Shown piece by piece: positions 1 through 14,689 of a DNA stretch of 64,000 nt. The DNA lies in assembly GCF_000524195.1 (NCBI RefSeq), contig NW_020170432.1:326847-390846 (forward strand). The letters are read 5' to 3'. Made by a program: the position numbers and the translations under genes. The stretch's first letter is position 1, and each line of letters begins with the position of its first letter. Below the pieces are notes generated by a model. It was not told the origin of the DNA, searched no databases, and saw only the letters and a program-made list of their open reading frames with translations. This stretch comes from Echinococcus granulosus (lineage: Eukaryota; Platyhelminthes; Cestoda; Cyclophyllidea; Taeniidae).

Positions 1-663
1 GTCGAACTGTATTTCTCTCACTCACTTCGTCTTCTCATTCGAAGTGCCGGTGCCCAGTTTAACCTCACTTCGGAGGTGAGGATTTAATTTGTCTCAGTAG
101 GCGGGAGGGGACGGAGGTCTCTGGACTATCTGAAGAATCGTTACACGCTAGCGAGCGAAGATTTAGCACCCTAGATGTTTTGGATTCGACCTAGTGTCCA
201 GTTTTACCTGCTTACAAAATACCGGATGCTAAGTTGAAGTCGGAGGTTGAGATTACCACTTTTTGGTGGGCAAAACTGGTTTTTTTCATTGAAACCGATT
301 TCTGAAAAATTCTTGTGCATCTAGTCCTATTTAGTTCTTGACAAAGTAGAATGTTTTAGCGGTCATTTATGCTCACAATTGCATTGGAAGCGTTGCTATT
401 GTGATTAGCACTGTTTTGGGATTCAAATTTGCTGAAACAAGGTACTTATTTTGGTAACAATTCTGCTCTCAATTCCTGATGCAATAATACTTGGCGAGAT
501 GGACACTGACGTTTTGTTCTGAACTCATCAAACCAGAGTCAACAATCCGTTTCCCCTACACAAAGCTCCATCCGCACACAATTGGTTTTACTTTGGAGCA
601 ACGCGCCCTTCCACAGGCTGGACAATTATTTCTAGGACTACTTTATACGTGGGCAGTTGAATC

Positions 664-692
664 GTTGTGTGTGTGTGCGTGTGTTTGTGTAT
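664..692. repeat. TG-rich microsatellite, imperfect
   Basis: A run of alternating T and G with one C interruption. It creates the Cys/Val-rich part of an otherwise meaningless open frame. Confidence 0.8.
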
Positions 693-2156
693 GGGTTAGT
701 GATGCGTTGGCGCCTTGCCAAATTCTCACCTGTGATTCCACTGGGTCAGAGTGATTCGAGGAAGATTTATCAGTTATTTTATGTTCCGCCCTCTCGGTTG
801 GCGTCTGTAGCTGTTGTGTCTCTATAACATCATCGAAGGTAGGTCTTTTTAGCCTGACTCCGATCCGAGACCGAGCGGGTGGGGAGGTAGAAGAAGGTTA
901 ATGCTTTTAGCTGGGACTTATTTCTACTTAATCCGGAGGTCTATTGCTAAATAAATGAAGAGGTTTGACTGCCTTTTTACCACGACGTATGTACTCCGTA
1001 ATTTAACTTGTTATTTTATATGCGTGGGCGAAGCTTGTGGGTGTATGTTTGTGGCAGAAATGTTAATGTAAACCAGTTTGTTTTACTAACCGAGACGCTT
1101 GTTACCTGCCTACCCATCTCTGTGGTTATTTACACTTCTGTTGGAAAAATTAATGCGCTAGGTGATGTTGTAGACACCGACTTTTGGAAGGTGGCGTCGA
1201 GAAGGTAGGGCTTACCTCCCACGGTGACATGTTGATTGCTGTGGTCTCTTACGCTTCGGTAGACTTTTCCCTTTGACCCTGAATGAGGTCTTATCGTCGT
1301 CTGTGATTATGATATGGTCCCGATCTCGATATTTATCTCATAACTTCCAATTTTATGGTAGACGTAGGCGAACTTTCAAAGGGTATTTTTTCCCTTCGTC
1401 AAACGCGCCCGCCTTAATGACAGACAAGAAATGGCACCTTCAATGCTCAGTTTCTGGGTCCTAGATGAAGGGCCTCATCGCTAACACGGTCTTTTGACGT
1501 CCAATTGATAATTTGTCGATTTGTTTGAATGTTTCCTTTGATTTTTTTTGCCCACTTTTGCTTCCTTAAAGCATCTCCTGAAGGGGTGTCAGTGACCTCA
1601 CTATGGATTATTGTACGCATCACCGTGGTCGAATAATATCCTCTATAATCCTTTCTTTCCATCGCTTTCCCTCTCTCTCCCTCTCCACTGTGTGCATTTA
1701 TTGCTTCTGCTCCTGATTTAACGCTTGCTTCGTTTTATTCGTGGGTGTCTAATAGCATTTATTGTCCTCGACTGCTTTCACTACTACGCCTTACGGAGTT
1801 TGAATCGGGTCATTTCTCTTCATTTTTTGATCAAGCAATGGCCCACACTTGATTCACTTTATTTAAGCTTCACAAGCCTAACTTATGATTTCCATTGCGT
1901 CAAAATCTTTTTACAAAAGGAGAAGCGGAGTGTTTCGGGAGTTAAAAGATCTTATGTTTGATTTGATCCAATATTGATACACTTCCATCTAGGCACCATT
2001 CAGAGTAGATGTTTCACAAAAGAGGGCACAATGAGTGGATGATTGGCGTTGCTAAAAACCCCAACTGACCTACCGAGTTCGGGCGTGTGTGTATGTGTAT
2101 GAGCTTGCCTCCTTTAGGCCAGTTGGAAGAGTCGGAGGCAAGTAAGCATCACCGCT

Positions 2157-2177
2157 GTAGTAGTAGTAGTGGTGGTG
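2157..2177. repeat. GTA/GTG trinucleotide repeat
   Basis: Four or more GTA units grade into GTG units. No coding context is seen. Confidence 0.75.
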
Positions 2178-3606
2178 ATGAGTGGGCGGTTGTCATTCGG
2201 ACCTGAGTGCGGAGGCTGTTAGGGCATTCTCTGTTGGCTAATGAGATCCTGAATCGGGAGTGTTCTCTTTCGGTTGAGATATGACAAATCCGAGTTACAT
2301 TGGATGGTGTTCACTATCCTCTTTAAATGATGTTAGGAAGTGGTTGATCCTGCTCTTCTCTCCCCAATTTTCCCATCCTATATTTTGGGAAAACAAAGTC
2401 ATAAAGATTGCTGCTTCCTGATAGCAAGGCGTGGATAGGTTTTATTCAATCTTTGGTGTAATAAATTGGTGTGTTAGCTGATAAATTAATCACCTCTCAT
2501 CGTACTTTTCGCCCGAATTTATCAACCCTTTGCCAAAAATAATCCTTACTACAGTTTCATTGGCGCGCTTTCGAAACGTAGTTTGACTGTTTCCATTTAA
2601 TCCCACGATAGTACAGTGTTTGTAAACCAGGATTTGCGTGTGTTTAATGTGCATACCCGGTCATTAATTTGAGTCCTTTCCTGAATTGATGTTAACACAT
2701 GCAAGGACCGTAATAACCACTTCACTCGCAGCTTTGAAGCGGCGTATTTTGATCGTTCTCGTGCTTTTTCCTTCAACCGCCCAGGGTTGCTCTGGAAAAC
2801 AACCCTGGAGATGGTTTGCTGTTCGTCCCTAAACAAGCCTCCTTTGATTTGACGGCTTGGTAAACTCGAATGGTCTGTACCTGGGAGTATCAAATCAGTT
2901 CTCTTTTAACCCCCTTTCTTTGTACCCCTCATATGGTGCTGCATCATCTCTTTGGGTCTCGGTATCAGGAAGACGAATCCTGGGTGCAGATAGCTCACCC
3001 TATTCTCAGCGGACTTTCAACTAACGCAGTCCAGGTGTTTTGTTCCTTGTCGTTTTCCTCCCCTCCAAGGTGCTTATTCAGTTAAGACCGGACCGTCTTG
3101 CGGTCCGCTGGAAACAAACGTGTTAAAGTTGATATCATGGATTGGTTGTGCAATGTGGAAGACGTGTATAACTCCTCGGTTTTACTCGTGTTTCGGGTCT
3201 ATTTGTTGGTTCTTCAGTTCTTAATTCTCCGTTTTATTTCACCTCCTCGGTATTTGTAGCAATTTCGGAAATCTAACACCATTTTTTCTGTCCTGTATAC
3301 CTTTGAACATTTTATCGGTTGCAGCATTCATGGGCTATATTTGGATCATCGTTTTCCCTCATAATTGGCGGTGTCCAGTCTTTACCACGAGTACTGTCCC
3401 AAACATTCTCCGAAATAACTGATCCATTCGGGTTAAGATGATTTGCCTGGGCTGACTGGGGGAAAAGGGAACATGGGGAAGTGGATTGTAAATTCATTCC
3501 CTACAATGTGAATTTACGTCAACGGTATTATGGCTGGCAGCAGTAGGAGGGAGTCTATTTTAGACCTGGCACAGACCTCACCACTACTGCTGCATGCTGC
3601 GTGTAT

Positions 3607-3628
3607 GGCATGCATGCATGCACGCATG
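3607..3628. repeat. TGCA/CGCA tetranucleotide tract
   Basis: A self-complementary TGCA tract with alternating purine and pyrimidine, in a locally GC-richer 300 bp patch. The patch gives overlapping open frames on both strands, which I take as composition effects. Confidence 0.7.
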
Positions 3629-6600
3629 TACGCCTGGTTGCCACATTCCCTATTCGTTTTAATGGCTTTGGCAAAGCATGCACCGATTATTGTGGCCCAC
3701 CCGCCGCCGCCTCTTCCCTGTGCTATGCATTCCATTCCTCCCGCATCCTTTGTACCATACCGTTGCCGTGCATGGAGATACTACTCATGATTCGATGCAC
3801 GGTGTCTTTAGCCAAAAAATTTGAACTTAATGGTGTTTTACAATAGCTCAAAGTGAAGTGTAAGAATCGGGGTGTGATTTATCTTCCTTTTTACCCAAAA
3901 GACGAATGGCTGAATTCGTAGGATTTGATGGTCTCCTCTAGTTCCATTCCTTCTTCTTTCTCTCCTGTTTATGTCGCGTTTTTGATGGTCTTCATGGGTG
4001 AATTATGTGTAGTAAGAACTGGATGAAGGACGGAAATGCTTTCTTTTAATTGTTCACCCACAACCGCCCGTTTCTTGAACCCGCAGAACTTAATGGCATC
4101 TAGTGGTAACAGGGCACATTTTTGGTATCTTCAAACTCCCAAATACTCCACCGGCGTCACCTTTTATTGTCATTTGTACATCTGTGGGCATTGCAGAGTG
4201 TACGCAGATCTGTGGTAGTCACTTTGTATTTGAATGAGATTTTCAGTGCTTTAAAAGTCAAACTCAGGCATTCTCAAGGTCCCCACTTTCTTGAAAAGAT
4301 AGGGGGAATCTGTTAAAGCAATAAAATGTCCAAAGCCTTCAATCTCCCCCCTTTAAGTCGGAGTTAGTTTTACCCTTCTTTTCCCTTTACTAAGTCTTCA
4401 AAATCTCGAACTGATTTTCTCTTTTGTGGTCATTTAAAGCATCTTAAGTTGGGTAATGTTGTTTCGCATGTTTCATTAGCGTCGGCACACAGCAAAGCCT
4501 TTTCCAAGAGCATTATAACTCAAATTCTTCTGCTCTTTATGACATTTTTTCAATGGCAAGTGTATGCACAGGCTTTGAAGGGTGCCTCAAAATCGGTGAG
4601 AATACGGGAAAGTCGGCATTCTTTTTTTGTCGATCTCTGTTTTTTTACAAAAAATGGCTTTAAATTTATACTATGGTTTTTAAAATCAAGCTTCTCATGG
4701 AAGTAATGTCAGATCTTGCTGAATTCGTTAGAGCCAGAGCTTTGAACGCCCATGAGCTATTCTGCCCCCGGATAAAAAAACTTTAACTGATGTCTACCAT
4801 ATTGCAGCGTTGCCCGAATCCGCTCTATCGGTGTTTAAAGGTAATTGTACCCTCATTCGTTCTTAGGTTTTGGGCATGTTGTCTAAGACACGCGGCAGTT
4901 TTGTTGGGAAGTAGTTTTTCTGAAGGTCTAATCTGAAAAGCACTTTCAAGAGGTCCATGACTTGAGGTGTTGTATTTTCTACAGCCAGCTAATTTTCGAG
5001 CGCCAGTAAAGCATGAAATATTTTGAAATTCTTGGGCTGTCTTAAGCGATTTATTATCAATATCTTCAGGATTAATGTACACGCATCCAATTCACGGTAA
5101 CCTTTTTCCTGTTTGTCTCTCCTTGTCAGGTGTGTATATACTTAACATTTCATTAATCTCTCAGTAAGAGTATTGGCAACGCAAAACGTTTAGGTATTGA
5201 AACCCGGAGCAGATTCGAGTCACGAAGTAGCTTTCCCATCGGCATAGAATGGCTGAGACACTACTAGCACAAGCCGCTAGCATGACGACCGATTTGCGAA
5301 ACATTAAATTCCCAAGCGCTCAAATCTGCGGTAAGGATTATAAAGTGTTGTAATTGTTTTCGGAACCTATTTAATCAAACCGTCAACTATTTGGAAAATA
5401 AGACGCCTATCTCCCTCTACTTTGCTAGAGCCATGCTCTTAGACTCTCCGTCTGTGTATATTACGATGACTCGTATGTACACACACACGCACGTGGCAGC
5501 GATCTTTTGGTATCTGCCGCCGCCTTCCTTTCCCCGCCAATTCCCGGTTAAAGTGCAAATCGGAAGGGGCAGCGGCCACTGTTTACGTGTTTTCGTCTAG
5601 GAGGAGGGCGTACGTTGGCACTGTGTCTTCTTTTTTCTTCTATAAGAAAGTAGATTGATTTGAGGTGTCTAGTTTTCGGAGTGATTTTTCTCTCTATACC
5701 CCGCTCTTCTCATGACCTAACGTTCCTTGTCGTTGTGTTTTCTGACTCTTTGATGGAATAACACAATGTTACATTGCATAACCAGTAGCAGCTTTGGTTG
5801 CAGATTACGAGGTCTTGTAACACGCTCTCTACACGTGCTCATTACTGCCAGGAGTTGAACCTTTGTACAACCCCAAGCTACTTCGGTGCATTGTTTCCTT
5901 GTCATTGCTGGTGTTAGCTATAGTATGTCGGTATGTTGTACAATTCGTATTCATCGCTTCTGCAAATTAAAGTGATTATTTGCCACGGAATAGCTATTTT
6001 GTATACCCATTTTATTTGCTAACCAGTGTTGGAAAGTTCACAGTGGTCACTGTCAATAGCCTTTGGTCTATTGCTCTGTAGGATAGACTGGTCAACCACG
6101 GTATAATTTCTCTTGAAGTTGCGAGACGGCGACTCCGATATTTAGGGTCGGTAGAATTTCCACCATCTCATCTCTGCTATTCTTCGACGCCCGATACTCA
6201 AGCAAGCACTAGTAGACGAACCATGACTATGAGGTCTTTTTACCTTTCATCAGTAATTTGCCTTCACAGATGTCTCTTAGTTCTGGAACACCCTTCCATA
6301 GCTTCCCGTCATTCTTTAAGTGTCAGGAAGTCTACTTAGCTTATTTAATTTTTTTGTACATGCAGCCATTTCCTTCACGGTATCTGGGACGTCTTGGTGT
6401 CTTGATTTTTACCTGAAAAGTTTGCGAATGAGGTGTAAATTTTTATGAAGCTACTATAAAATCCATTGCTTCGGTCAAATAAGGCACAGTGATCGAAGTT
6501 CCACGTCGCCTTTACCGAGGCCCCGATTCTCTTGAGAATGGGTGCTGAATGTCCTTCTTTTGGCTTCCATTTATCATTCTCTTGCGTTGATTCCCACCAG

Positions 6601-7865
6601 TCGCTCTTCTATGTATCCTTTTGGTTTCATTGCCTCTTTGTTGCTTTTACTGCTGGTCAACCACCTACCTGGGTCCCATTTCTTTGTGTCTCGCCAAAGT
6701 GTAAACTATTGTCGCTCATTCAACGCTGATTTCACCTCCTTACACACATCATAGGGCATACCTTAATTTTGAGTCACTTGTCTGTCAATTGGGTTTTGGT
6801 TTCTTTGTAAAGTCTCCGTGATGATATTCCTCTTTCTCTACCAATCAATCCATAGCAAGAGTAAAAGCCATTACTGTAACATCCGAGCCATCCCTGAGGG
6901 CGTTACAAGACACACGAATTCAGCGGTGGAAGATATTAGGGACTGGTAGTAGAGGTTGCATTAATAGGACTCCTCATTGTCATTGTAGAGGCCGAATCGC
7001 GAGAGGCTGAAGAGACTTAAATGCTACAGTTGTTTCATCTTTCTGTTTTTCAGAAGGAAAGGGGAAACGAGAAGAAAAAGCGCGGCAAGAGGAAATGCCA
7101 TCTGCTGTAGTGTGGGTGCGATTACATTGACAAACTGTGCCACGGTGGAGTGACAGACAGACAGATACACACACACGAACTTGGCCAGTAAACATAAAAT
7201 CGCGAGGTCATCACATCCACACACACACGGTCATCATCACCGTCTCAAATCCGCATTCCTTTAATCACTCCCTCTTTTGCCCTCCTCTCTCTATCTCTCC
7301 TCTGATTGGGCGTTCGCAGGTACACGCACAGTCGTCTGCATCCCCAGACCCTGTCTCCCAACATGCAATGACCCCTGACTTTGTGTACAATCCCACCCTG
7401 TGGCGGTTTTTTTTGCTCCTCTGTACATAGACCTCCCCCACCCCGTCCCTCGAACACTTACTTCTACCTTTCTGGTAATTTTATACCGAGTGTGTATAAA
7501 CAGTCTCGCACCAACTTGTCCTAACCAGTTTCTTGTGTCTTTCTCCTTCTGCGATGCAGTGGTTTGTGTGCGTGTGTATGCTTCCCCATCCTCATTGCCA
7601 TTAGCATCATCGCCACCTGAGAGGTCTTCTTAATTTCCCCAAATGCATACTTATTTATTACCAAGATTCGATGACTACTTCTCCCTCCCCATCGTCTTTG
7701 CCTTCCTTTGTCTTCTCTTTTTCTTGCTCGTGTCTCACGCACACACACATCTACCCTGAGTCCACGTTTCTCCTCCTATGTCCTTACATTGTCGATTTGT
7801 TCCTATGCTCTGCGATCCTACCGACTACTATCTATACATCTCCACCTGCCTATCTAAGTACCCAT

Positions 7866-7898
7866 TCATATATATATATACAAACATATATGTATATG
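7866..7898. repeat. TA-rich microsatellite
   Basis: An imperfect TATA run with an ATATGTATATG palindrome at its end. It has no promoter context. Confidence 0.6.
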
Positions 7899-10800
7899 AA
7901 TTAGCTGTTTTAGGGTATATAGGTTGAAAATAAGATGCTAATAACCCGCTTCTCTGTACCTCAGTCCCTTTATCCAATCCCTCTCCTTTTTCCACCCTGT
8001 CTCGCAGGGTCCGGGGCTCTTGAGCATTACGAGGCAAGTGGTATTGCATATCTGCCGATGTGTGGGTCTAACTTAGGCTGGAAGTCAGTAAGGCTGTAGT
8101 TGATCTCTGGAACGTTGAAGTTGAACAAGATTGTAGAACGCAATGTGCTCTTGATTCGAGCATTTTGGACGACTATTGGAGGAGAAATCGAGCGCAGGGT
8201 GCATCTGCTGACCTTCAACTCGTTTCTCTTAACTCTCGCCCGTGCTGCTATCACCCTAGGTTTTGACGGATTTAACCAGCAAAACTCCAAGTTTTTGCCC
8301 TTGCATACAGGAGAAGGTGCAGCTGTTGGAGATCGCTTGGGGAAGCCTGCCATCGAGAACAGGTTCAGCAGATCATGCTAATTCTCGCCGAAGCGCATCT
8401 GTTTTCTACGAGTAGCCTCGGAGTAACAGCGGGAAGTTCTCATCACCGGGGGGCAGTCGAAGTTGTTGGCACTCAATGCTTCTAGACTACAAGCCATAGT
8501 TCGGAGCTTTCCCACGGCGTAGAATGCCGAGTTATTAGTTTTTTGATTACCGAGTCATTAACTCCGAATGATTGATTGAATCCTTGTGAAGGAATCCTTC
8601 TAGACGAAAGCCAATAATGACTCCTTATGGATGTTGAATCACAAATTGGCAGCTAAGTCTCTTGCGTGTTTGGTAAAAGATGATTTAGGGAAGGGGATTC
8701 CCTTTTACGATGCCACCGACTCTCTTTAGGGCACCTCTGAAGGCACACCGTTAAGGAATAACAGCTGGCTACTTAAGGCCTGAGGTCGTGGTCGGTCGTC
8801 TGTGTTGTCAAGATGTTTGGACAACCTGTAGAGATTGAACAACCCACCTGGTTAAATAAGCGCTTAACCAGGTATTTGCACCGTAGCTTCTGCGTTCCAT
8901 GTTCACTTCTTCCTCACCAAGGAAGAAGCTTCGCTAGGAAGGGCCGCATTACGGAATTAACAGCTTTACAGTGTCACCAGCTCAATCCACTGTGAACAGT
9001 CGAACAAGTAAAAATAAAGCACCTTAAGAGAATTTTTTTCTCCTTCGGTCACCACTAAATATCCCAAAGAAAGAACTGCGTACCCTTTGACTGGCAACCT
9101 CGTCTCCTTCGTCATGAGGACAAGCAATGATGATGTACTTAATAGATAATAGGGTGACACTTTCAAGTGATGTCGCCAGTTTTTGTGTAACCAGTGATCT
9201 CATGCCTAGACCTGCGAGTTACCCACTCAGTTTGATGGTCTCATCTAGGTAACCGTCAAAGATGCGTCACTGTGTGGTTGAGGCAGCACATCCATTCAGC
9301 TGTAACTACCTTCGTCCCATCAGTAAATGTCGCCGCTATGTAGGGGAAGAACTGTGATTTCCAATAAAAAATTGATAAAACACGATCTACTATCATTGAG
9401 ATTACTGCCAGATGAAAGTAGGAAATGCTCTTTTGTCAGTAGATACCACTCTACTGACAGGTAACCTAGGCGTGTCTCGCTTCCAACGCCCATTGGTCAG
9501 CATCGCGACATCGGGCTGAGTGATGATTGGTGCTTCACCCGTAGACCTGTTGGCCTTGGCTCCTCTTGATCAATTTATCCTCTCCTCTCCTCTTCATTTG
9601 ATTCACAATGGAGAACTTTGTAGTAGTTCATCCCCACCCTGTTTCGATTAGTCTCCGCGATCTTGAAATGGATAGTGAGGTGTAGCCTTTCTTGTATTCT
9701 ACCCTCATGGTGACTCACCAAGGCTCCTTCCTGCCTGTGGAAAAGGTTAGCTACAATCAAAGAAAACGATATATTTGGCTATTTCATATTCGTATAAATG
9801 TTTTGTCAAATTCCGCTTGGTGACTTTGGGAAATCGAAAGGGAAGCTGTTCAAGCAGAGAAGGGGCTTCGCGCTGTCCGATTCGATTCACGATGTCGCGG
9901 GTGTTTCTGAAAGTGGTATCTTGGGGAAAGAATTCCCACAGATTCTTTGAATTCTGTAAGATCACTTTATTAGCTTGCACGAAAATACTCGAATTTGTAA
10001 AATAGCCGTACACACAATCAAGACATGAATTGAAGATCCTGCCTCACCGACAGTCGTCTATGCTGGCAACTGATGGGTTAAATCGAAGGCGGTCGTGGTT
10101 CCAAGAGTCCAACCTACAGTTAAGCTTGGTTTGCATCATTTCGAATGCATAAAGAAAGATTTCAAAAACTTTTTGTGAACATCTACTATATATCTTCGCA
10201 GCTATAAAATGTGCATTGACAACAACATTCGACACCTTGAATGACATTGACGTATTATGCTTATCTATGTACATACTAGTAACGAAGCCCACCACTCCGT
10301 TACTTTGGGTGATGACCGAACTGCCACTTTGGTCTCCTTCAAGTAGAATGGAAGGTCTTGTCCAAATTGAAGAACATCGTCCAACTCATCTTGTTAGGTA
10401 TACTAGTTTGTGAAGGCAGGAGAAGTCGGGATTTCCAAGGATGTACTTTGATGTCGAGTTTAGCAGTGGAATACCACCGTTGACGATTCGGTTGACTTGG
10501 GTGGCTGAAGGGAGACGCAAATCAGATGCCAGAATTATAAAAATGTCTTTTTATTTACTTCCTGTTGATCAATTACCGAGTTCAGCTGACAAATTGACAA
10601 GTTTGGTGGTCTCCTACAAGTACCCTGATGTAGCAATCACACATTGTCAGGCCTCCTGATATGCCCTTTTCATGGAGCGGGCTGAAGGCAGCGCTAATTC
10701 AGTGAGGGCTTAGAGACCACGGAAAAAGCAGTTGGTTTTTCTAGCCTGGAGTGAAATACTCAACTTGGTTGAGCAAGGACGGGACGCAACAAAAAAGAAC

Positions 10801-13340
10801 AACACTTATTTCTATTGTACTCGATTGGAGTTGTGTAAGCACTTTGCAAAGTCATGACATTAAAATAGAGATTCCCGCGTCGCCTTTTGTCTGTTGCTAA
10901 GTCTTTTACAATGGAAAAATGAGGCCTATCAGTAGTATTTCATTGCGCTTTACGAATGACGAATTGGGATAAAATTACCCTTGCAATTGGCACGCTGTGC
11001 AACTAGGTGTTCTTCAAAAGTAGACTCACTAAATCTAACATCCCTCCTGATTACCAAATGGCAGTTTCAGCACCCGAAGTTCTCTTGAAGATGTTAGTAG
11101 GTTCTAGAGGTTAGTGACAGGGAAAAAGCAGGGACAGAACTCGATACCACCGTCAGAAAGGCCGAAACAGGAAGGAGTGAATGAACCTCTTGTCAAGGGC
11201 TAAATTTTCGTTGAATATGTACAGATGTAGAAGGTTACAGTTAAGGTCGTTTCAAATCATACTACTGATGCACTTCAAATTCAGTAGCATTCAATGTGAG
11301 TGGATGGTTTGCGTGCACGCGTCTCCGTTGGGTCGACAGAAAGTCTATCAGAGGGAGGAAGTAGTAGTAATAAGGTCAGCTGTACGTGTATATGCGTGTG
11401 CGTGTCTACAGTGGTGAATATAGAAGCTGGCTGAAAGAGCAGGACTGACTGGCGAGCTACTGACCTCGTATTTACTTCGAGAATTAGGTAGTTTATCCCA
11501 CTGGATCTGGCATAAGACACAACTTCCAAGTAGGTTGGTTGGAAGGGCACTAGAAGACTCCAACGGATGTCAGCTACTAATTCAACACCCCTCAATTTCA
11601 CCATATTACTTGCCAGACACATACATACACACACAGGGTACGTTGAAATCACTACAACGTGTGACATTTGTAGTAAACTTACCGCAAATATGTCAAATTA
11701 TCCACTTTGTTTATCGTTGAAAGCCCACCACGTGCTAACAGCTAGGGCTCTTCAGCTCATACAGCCAACAGCTAACAAGGATGAAAAGCAGTCTTCAAGT
11801 GCTTCCATTCTTCTTCTTCTTTCGTATTCTTTTGTGGTTTGAAGCAGTTTTGAAACAATTTAATGCCGCCCGACTGTATGCTACTGATGGCAAGCCCCAG
11901 CTTTGGCAGGGTAATCATCGGTGTGTGTGTACGAGCGCTAGTCCGCATTTAAATGGGTAGGCTGAATGCCAAAAATCCATGACATTGTACATCTTCACAC
12001 TTTGGTGATCTGTAAACGGAAACACATACATATAGAGAGAGAAAAAAGAGTACGTTTAGGGCAATAGCATTTGCCTTAGTTTTCTGCTCTTTCCGTGCCT
12101 GCGTTTGCCCCCTGGCCCTCGGTCCCTAGGTGAGCCTTCAACGGGGTTCCCTTCAGCCTGTTGCACCAAGCAACGTAGACTACTGTGTGTGTTTGTGTTT
12201 GTTTGTTTGATTCCATCCTGGAACACGTTCGGTTTACTACGTAAACAGGCCTTGGCATAGTGTCAACCTTGACTAAATTGAGGACCGAACATCAAACCGT
12301 GGTGACAGTAGCCTCTCCGATCTGTGGAAACAAATAAAATGATGACATGAAACCTAAGTGTAAACTGCATAGCTTTGTAGGTGCAAACTCTGACTTGTTG
12401 GAGGTTGACAATGAGAAAATGGATAATTGTTAAAGCAACACCGAATACCTCCGGTGGGTTAGTTTGGTCCAATAGTTATTTACCATCGGGAGAGGCGAAT
12501 TTTCTGCCAAGCTTAGTCACTTTCACCGGCTGCTACCATAATGCAGTGACAGTAACTTCTTGTACACAAGCTTTCAACACCAAGAAATGCATAAAAAGAA
12601 AGATGATTAAAGTTTAGGGTACGTGGAAGAAAAAGTGGAGGCTAATAGTGATAGAAGCATTGGTAACATCAAATTTATTCTTTAAAATAGTCGCCACAGG
12701 CGGCTTATGACATTCTCTCGAAGGCGACCAGCCTGGCGCATTCCAACCCCATAAAAGGTTTTGTCGACAGTAGATGGAAAACAATCGAGCTCCACCTATC
12801 TCCACTTTCTTTTTTCTTTTCTTCCTTGTATGTTCTTTCTTCCTACCTATTCAGCTGTCCATTTATCTCACATTGTCATCCCATTGGGTTACCGTCCACT
12901 GTCTGTCAGTCGTGTGACTGTCTGACAGTTTTGCTAATAATAGGTGATAGCCATCCCCTTATCCTTGGAAAACTACCATCAGATGAACAGGGGAATGAGA
13001 ATGATGATGAATAAGAAAGTGAGGATGATGGAGAGGTAGCATCTCTCTCTCCCACCACCTCTTCCTCTCGCCCTCCCCTACTTCTTCCCCCAGCCCAATT
13101 GAAGTGTCCAATATAACTATTCCACGAATCAGTTTTGTGACAGCTCGATCAGAGTATGAAGTCTCATCTGGACTTGTTGCGTCCTGTCGTATTCATGGAA
13201 AAGTTTAAAGCACTTCCTTTCTTCTAATTCACTGGCCAGTCCTCAATCACCTCTACAATAATAATGAAGTAGATAATGAGAATGTCACTACCTCTGAGGA
13301 TGTGAAAAAAAAAATTGATTATGAAGGTAATGAAAGAGAA

Positions 13341-13363
13341 GGAGGAGGAGGAGGAGGAGGAGG
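13341..13363. repeat. GGA trinucleotide repeat
   Basis: About seven and a half GGA units, 45 bp before the scaffold gap. It encodes a Gly run in one frame and a Pro run on the other strand. The repeat may have contributed to the assembly break. Confidence 0.85.
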
Positions 13364-13408
13364 TTCATCTACAATTGTTTGGACTTTAGCAAGTGACCAA
13401 TTCACAGT

Positions 13409-13508
13409 NNNNNNNNNNNNNNNNNNNNNNNNNNNNNNNNNNNNNNNNNNNNNNNNNNNNNNNNNNNNNNNNNNNNNNNNNNNNNNNNNNNNNNNNNNNN
13501 NNNNNNNN
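13409..13508. other. Assembly gap of exactly 100 N
   Basis: One hundred undetermined bases, the usual placeholder for a gap of unknown length. Distances across this point and any frame running through it cannot be trusted. Confidence 0.99.
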
Positions 13509-13622
13509 TGACGCAATTAACAACATCCTTCTTGAAGGGATACCTCAATTTTTGCACTAGCCTCAGAGACGCCCATTAATATTTCGCCTTAATTAGTCCA
13601 GAAGAAATAAGGAAGCCTAGAC

Positions 13623-13700
13623 GTAGGAAGACTGCCTTAGTCAAAGACACAAGACGAATCCCAGGGTCGTGGCAGTTTAGAGGATGAGCTTGAAGGTGAC
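13623..13700. repeat. Local diverged repeat, copy A
   Basis: This copy matches 13929-14023 in the same orientation. It shares a GGAAGAC block, an AGACAAGA-like block, GAATCCCAGGGTCGT versus GAATCCAGGGTTGTCG, and GAGGATGAGCT followed by GGTGAC. The two copies are about 300 bp apart. It looks like a fragment of a short dispersed element and no coding is seen. Confidence 0.65.
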
Positions 13701-13928
13701 ATACTAAGAAGGTTCTGTCTACCTTGTTAACAATTTAATTTCCATTAACCATCTACTCGTAGTCGATAAGGCACACATGACACACATGTGTGACGCCTGT
13801 GCATCACATACGTGTGACACTATCGAGGACCATGTCAAATGGCCCCCTTCTTTCCAAGAAATGTCACTTTTGTTTTCCGCCAGTGGCTTCACAATAATCG
13901 GTCAAGAAGTGGCACTGAAATGCTAGTA

Positions 13929-14023
13929 GCTGGAAGACGGCCATAGGCGAAGACAAGAGGATATAAAAACCCAACTGGGCGAATCCAGGGTTGTCGCGGT
14001 TGCGAGGATGAGCTAAATGGTGA
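13929..14023. repeat. Local diverged repeat, copy B
   Basis: Partner of the copy at 13623-13700. It has an extra insertion of about 15 bp in the middle. A CA microsatellite follows shortly after. Confidence 0.65.
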
Positions 14024-14094
14024 CAACTGCATGATCGCATACACACACCAGCACACAATGTTGCCCGGATGAAGTGACTGTTTATGGTTGCATG

Positions 14095-14095
<1 letters not shown>

Positions 14096-14125
<30 letters not shown>
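14096..14125. repeat. (AC)15 microsatellite
   Basis: A perfect dinucleotide run. The overlapping frames of Thr-His or Val-Cys repeats in this place are its translations, not genes. Confidence 0.95.
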
Positions 14126-14689
14126 CTCCTACCTTGCGCCCCTGGAGAGCCTGCAACGCAGCCCTCCCGTCCTCCGCCCCTGGGGTTGTGCAGCCTCGGG
14201 CCTGGGCAGCGAATTGGCGGAGGCCTGGACTGCCCACCTTTTCAGCCTGCAGAAGCACAATTTGCATTTCATGTCATTTCTAGCCGCCATAAAGCTACCA
14301 AAGGCCATCTCAATGAAAGCCTTCATTGTCCTTCCCTTTCACCAGTGGGCAATAATTAAAGGGGAAAATAAACCGCGAGAGTAAATCTTTTTTCAAAGGT
14401 GGTACCGACCCGAAGTAGCGGTTCTTCCAAAATTATCCCGTCACTTAAAATCAGACTACTGATGATCACCTTTTTAAATGACAAGGATAGAGGTACTCCC
14501 CTCACTTTTTTAAGGAGGCACTTGGAAAGGGAATCCTTAGGAGCAGGGCTTAATCTTGCAAGGAAAAAGTTCTCACTACATGTATTTAGGTACTGTGATG
14601 TAACAAACAGTCTATTCACTCCTGATTGGCACACACTTGACCTCCCCGTGGTCTTTTTAGTCAAAGCGGCAACTTTTTTTCTTGCAGCG

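Larger units (their letters stand above)
1..13408. other. Gene-poor intergenic or intronic region, no gene supported
   Basis: I read both strands and found no exon series matching a family I know. The open frames are short (under about 130 codons), often overlap on both strands, and lack paired splice sites with conserved content. The stretch holds simple repeats (listed separately) and a pyrimidine-rich zone around 7.24-7.86 kb. It could be the long-intron part of a gene whose exons lie outside the window. Confidence 0.6.
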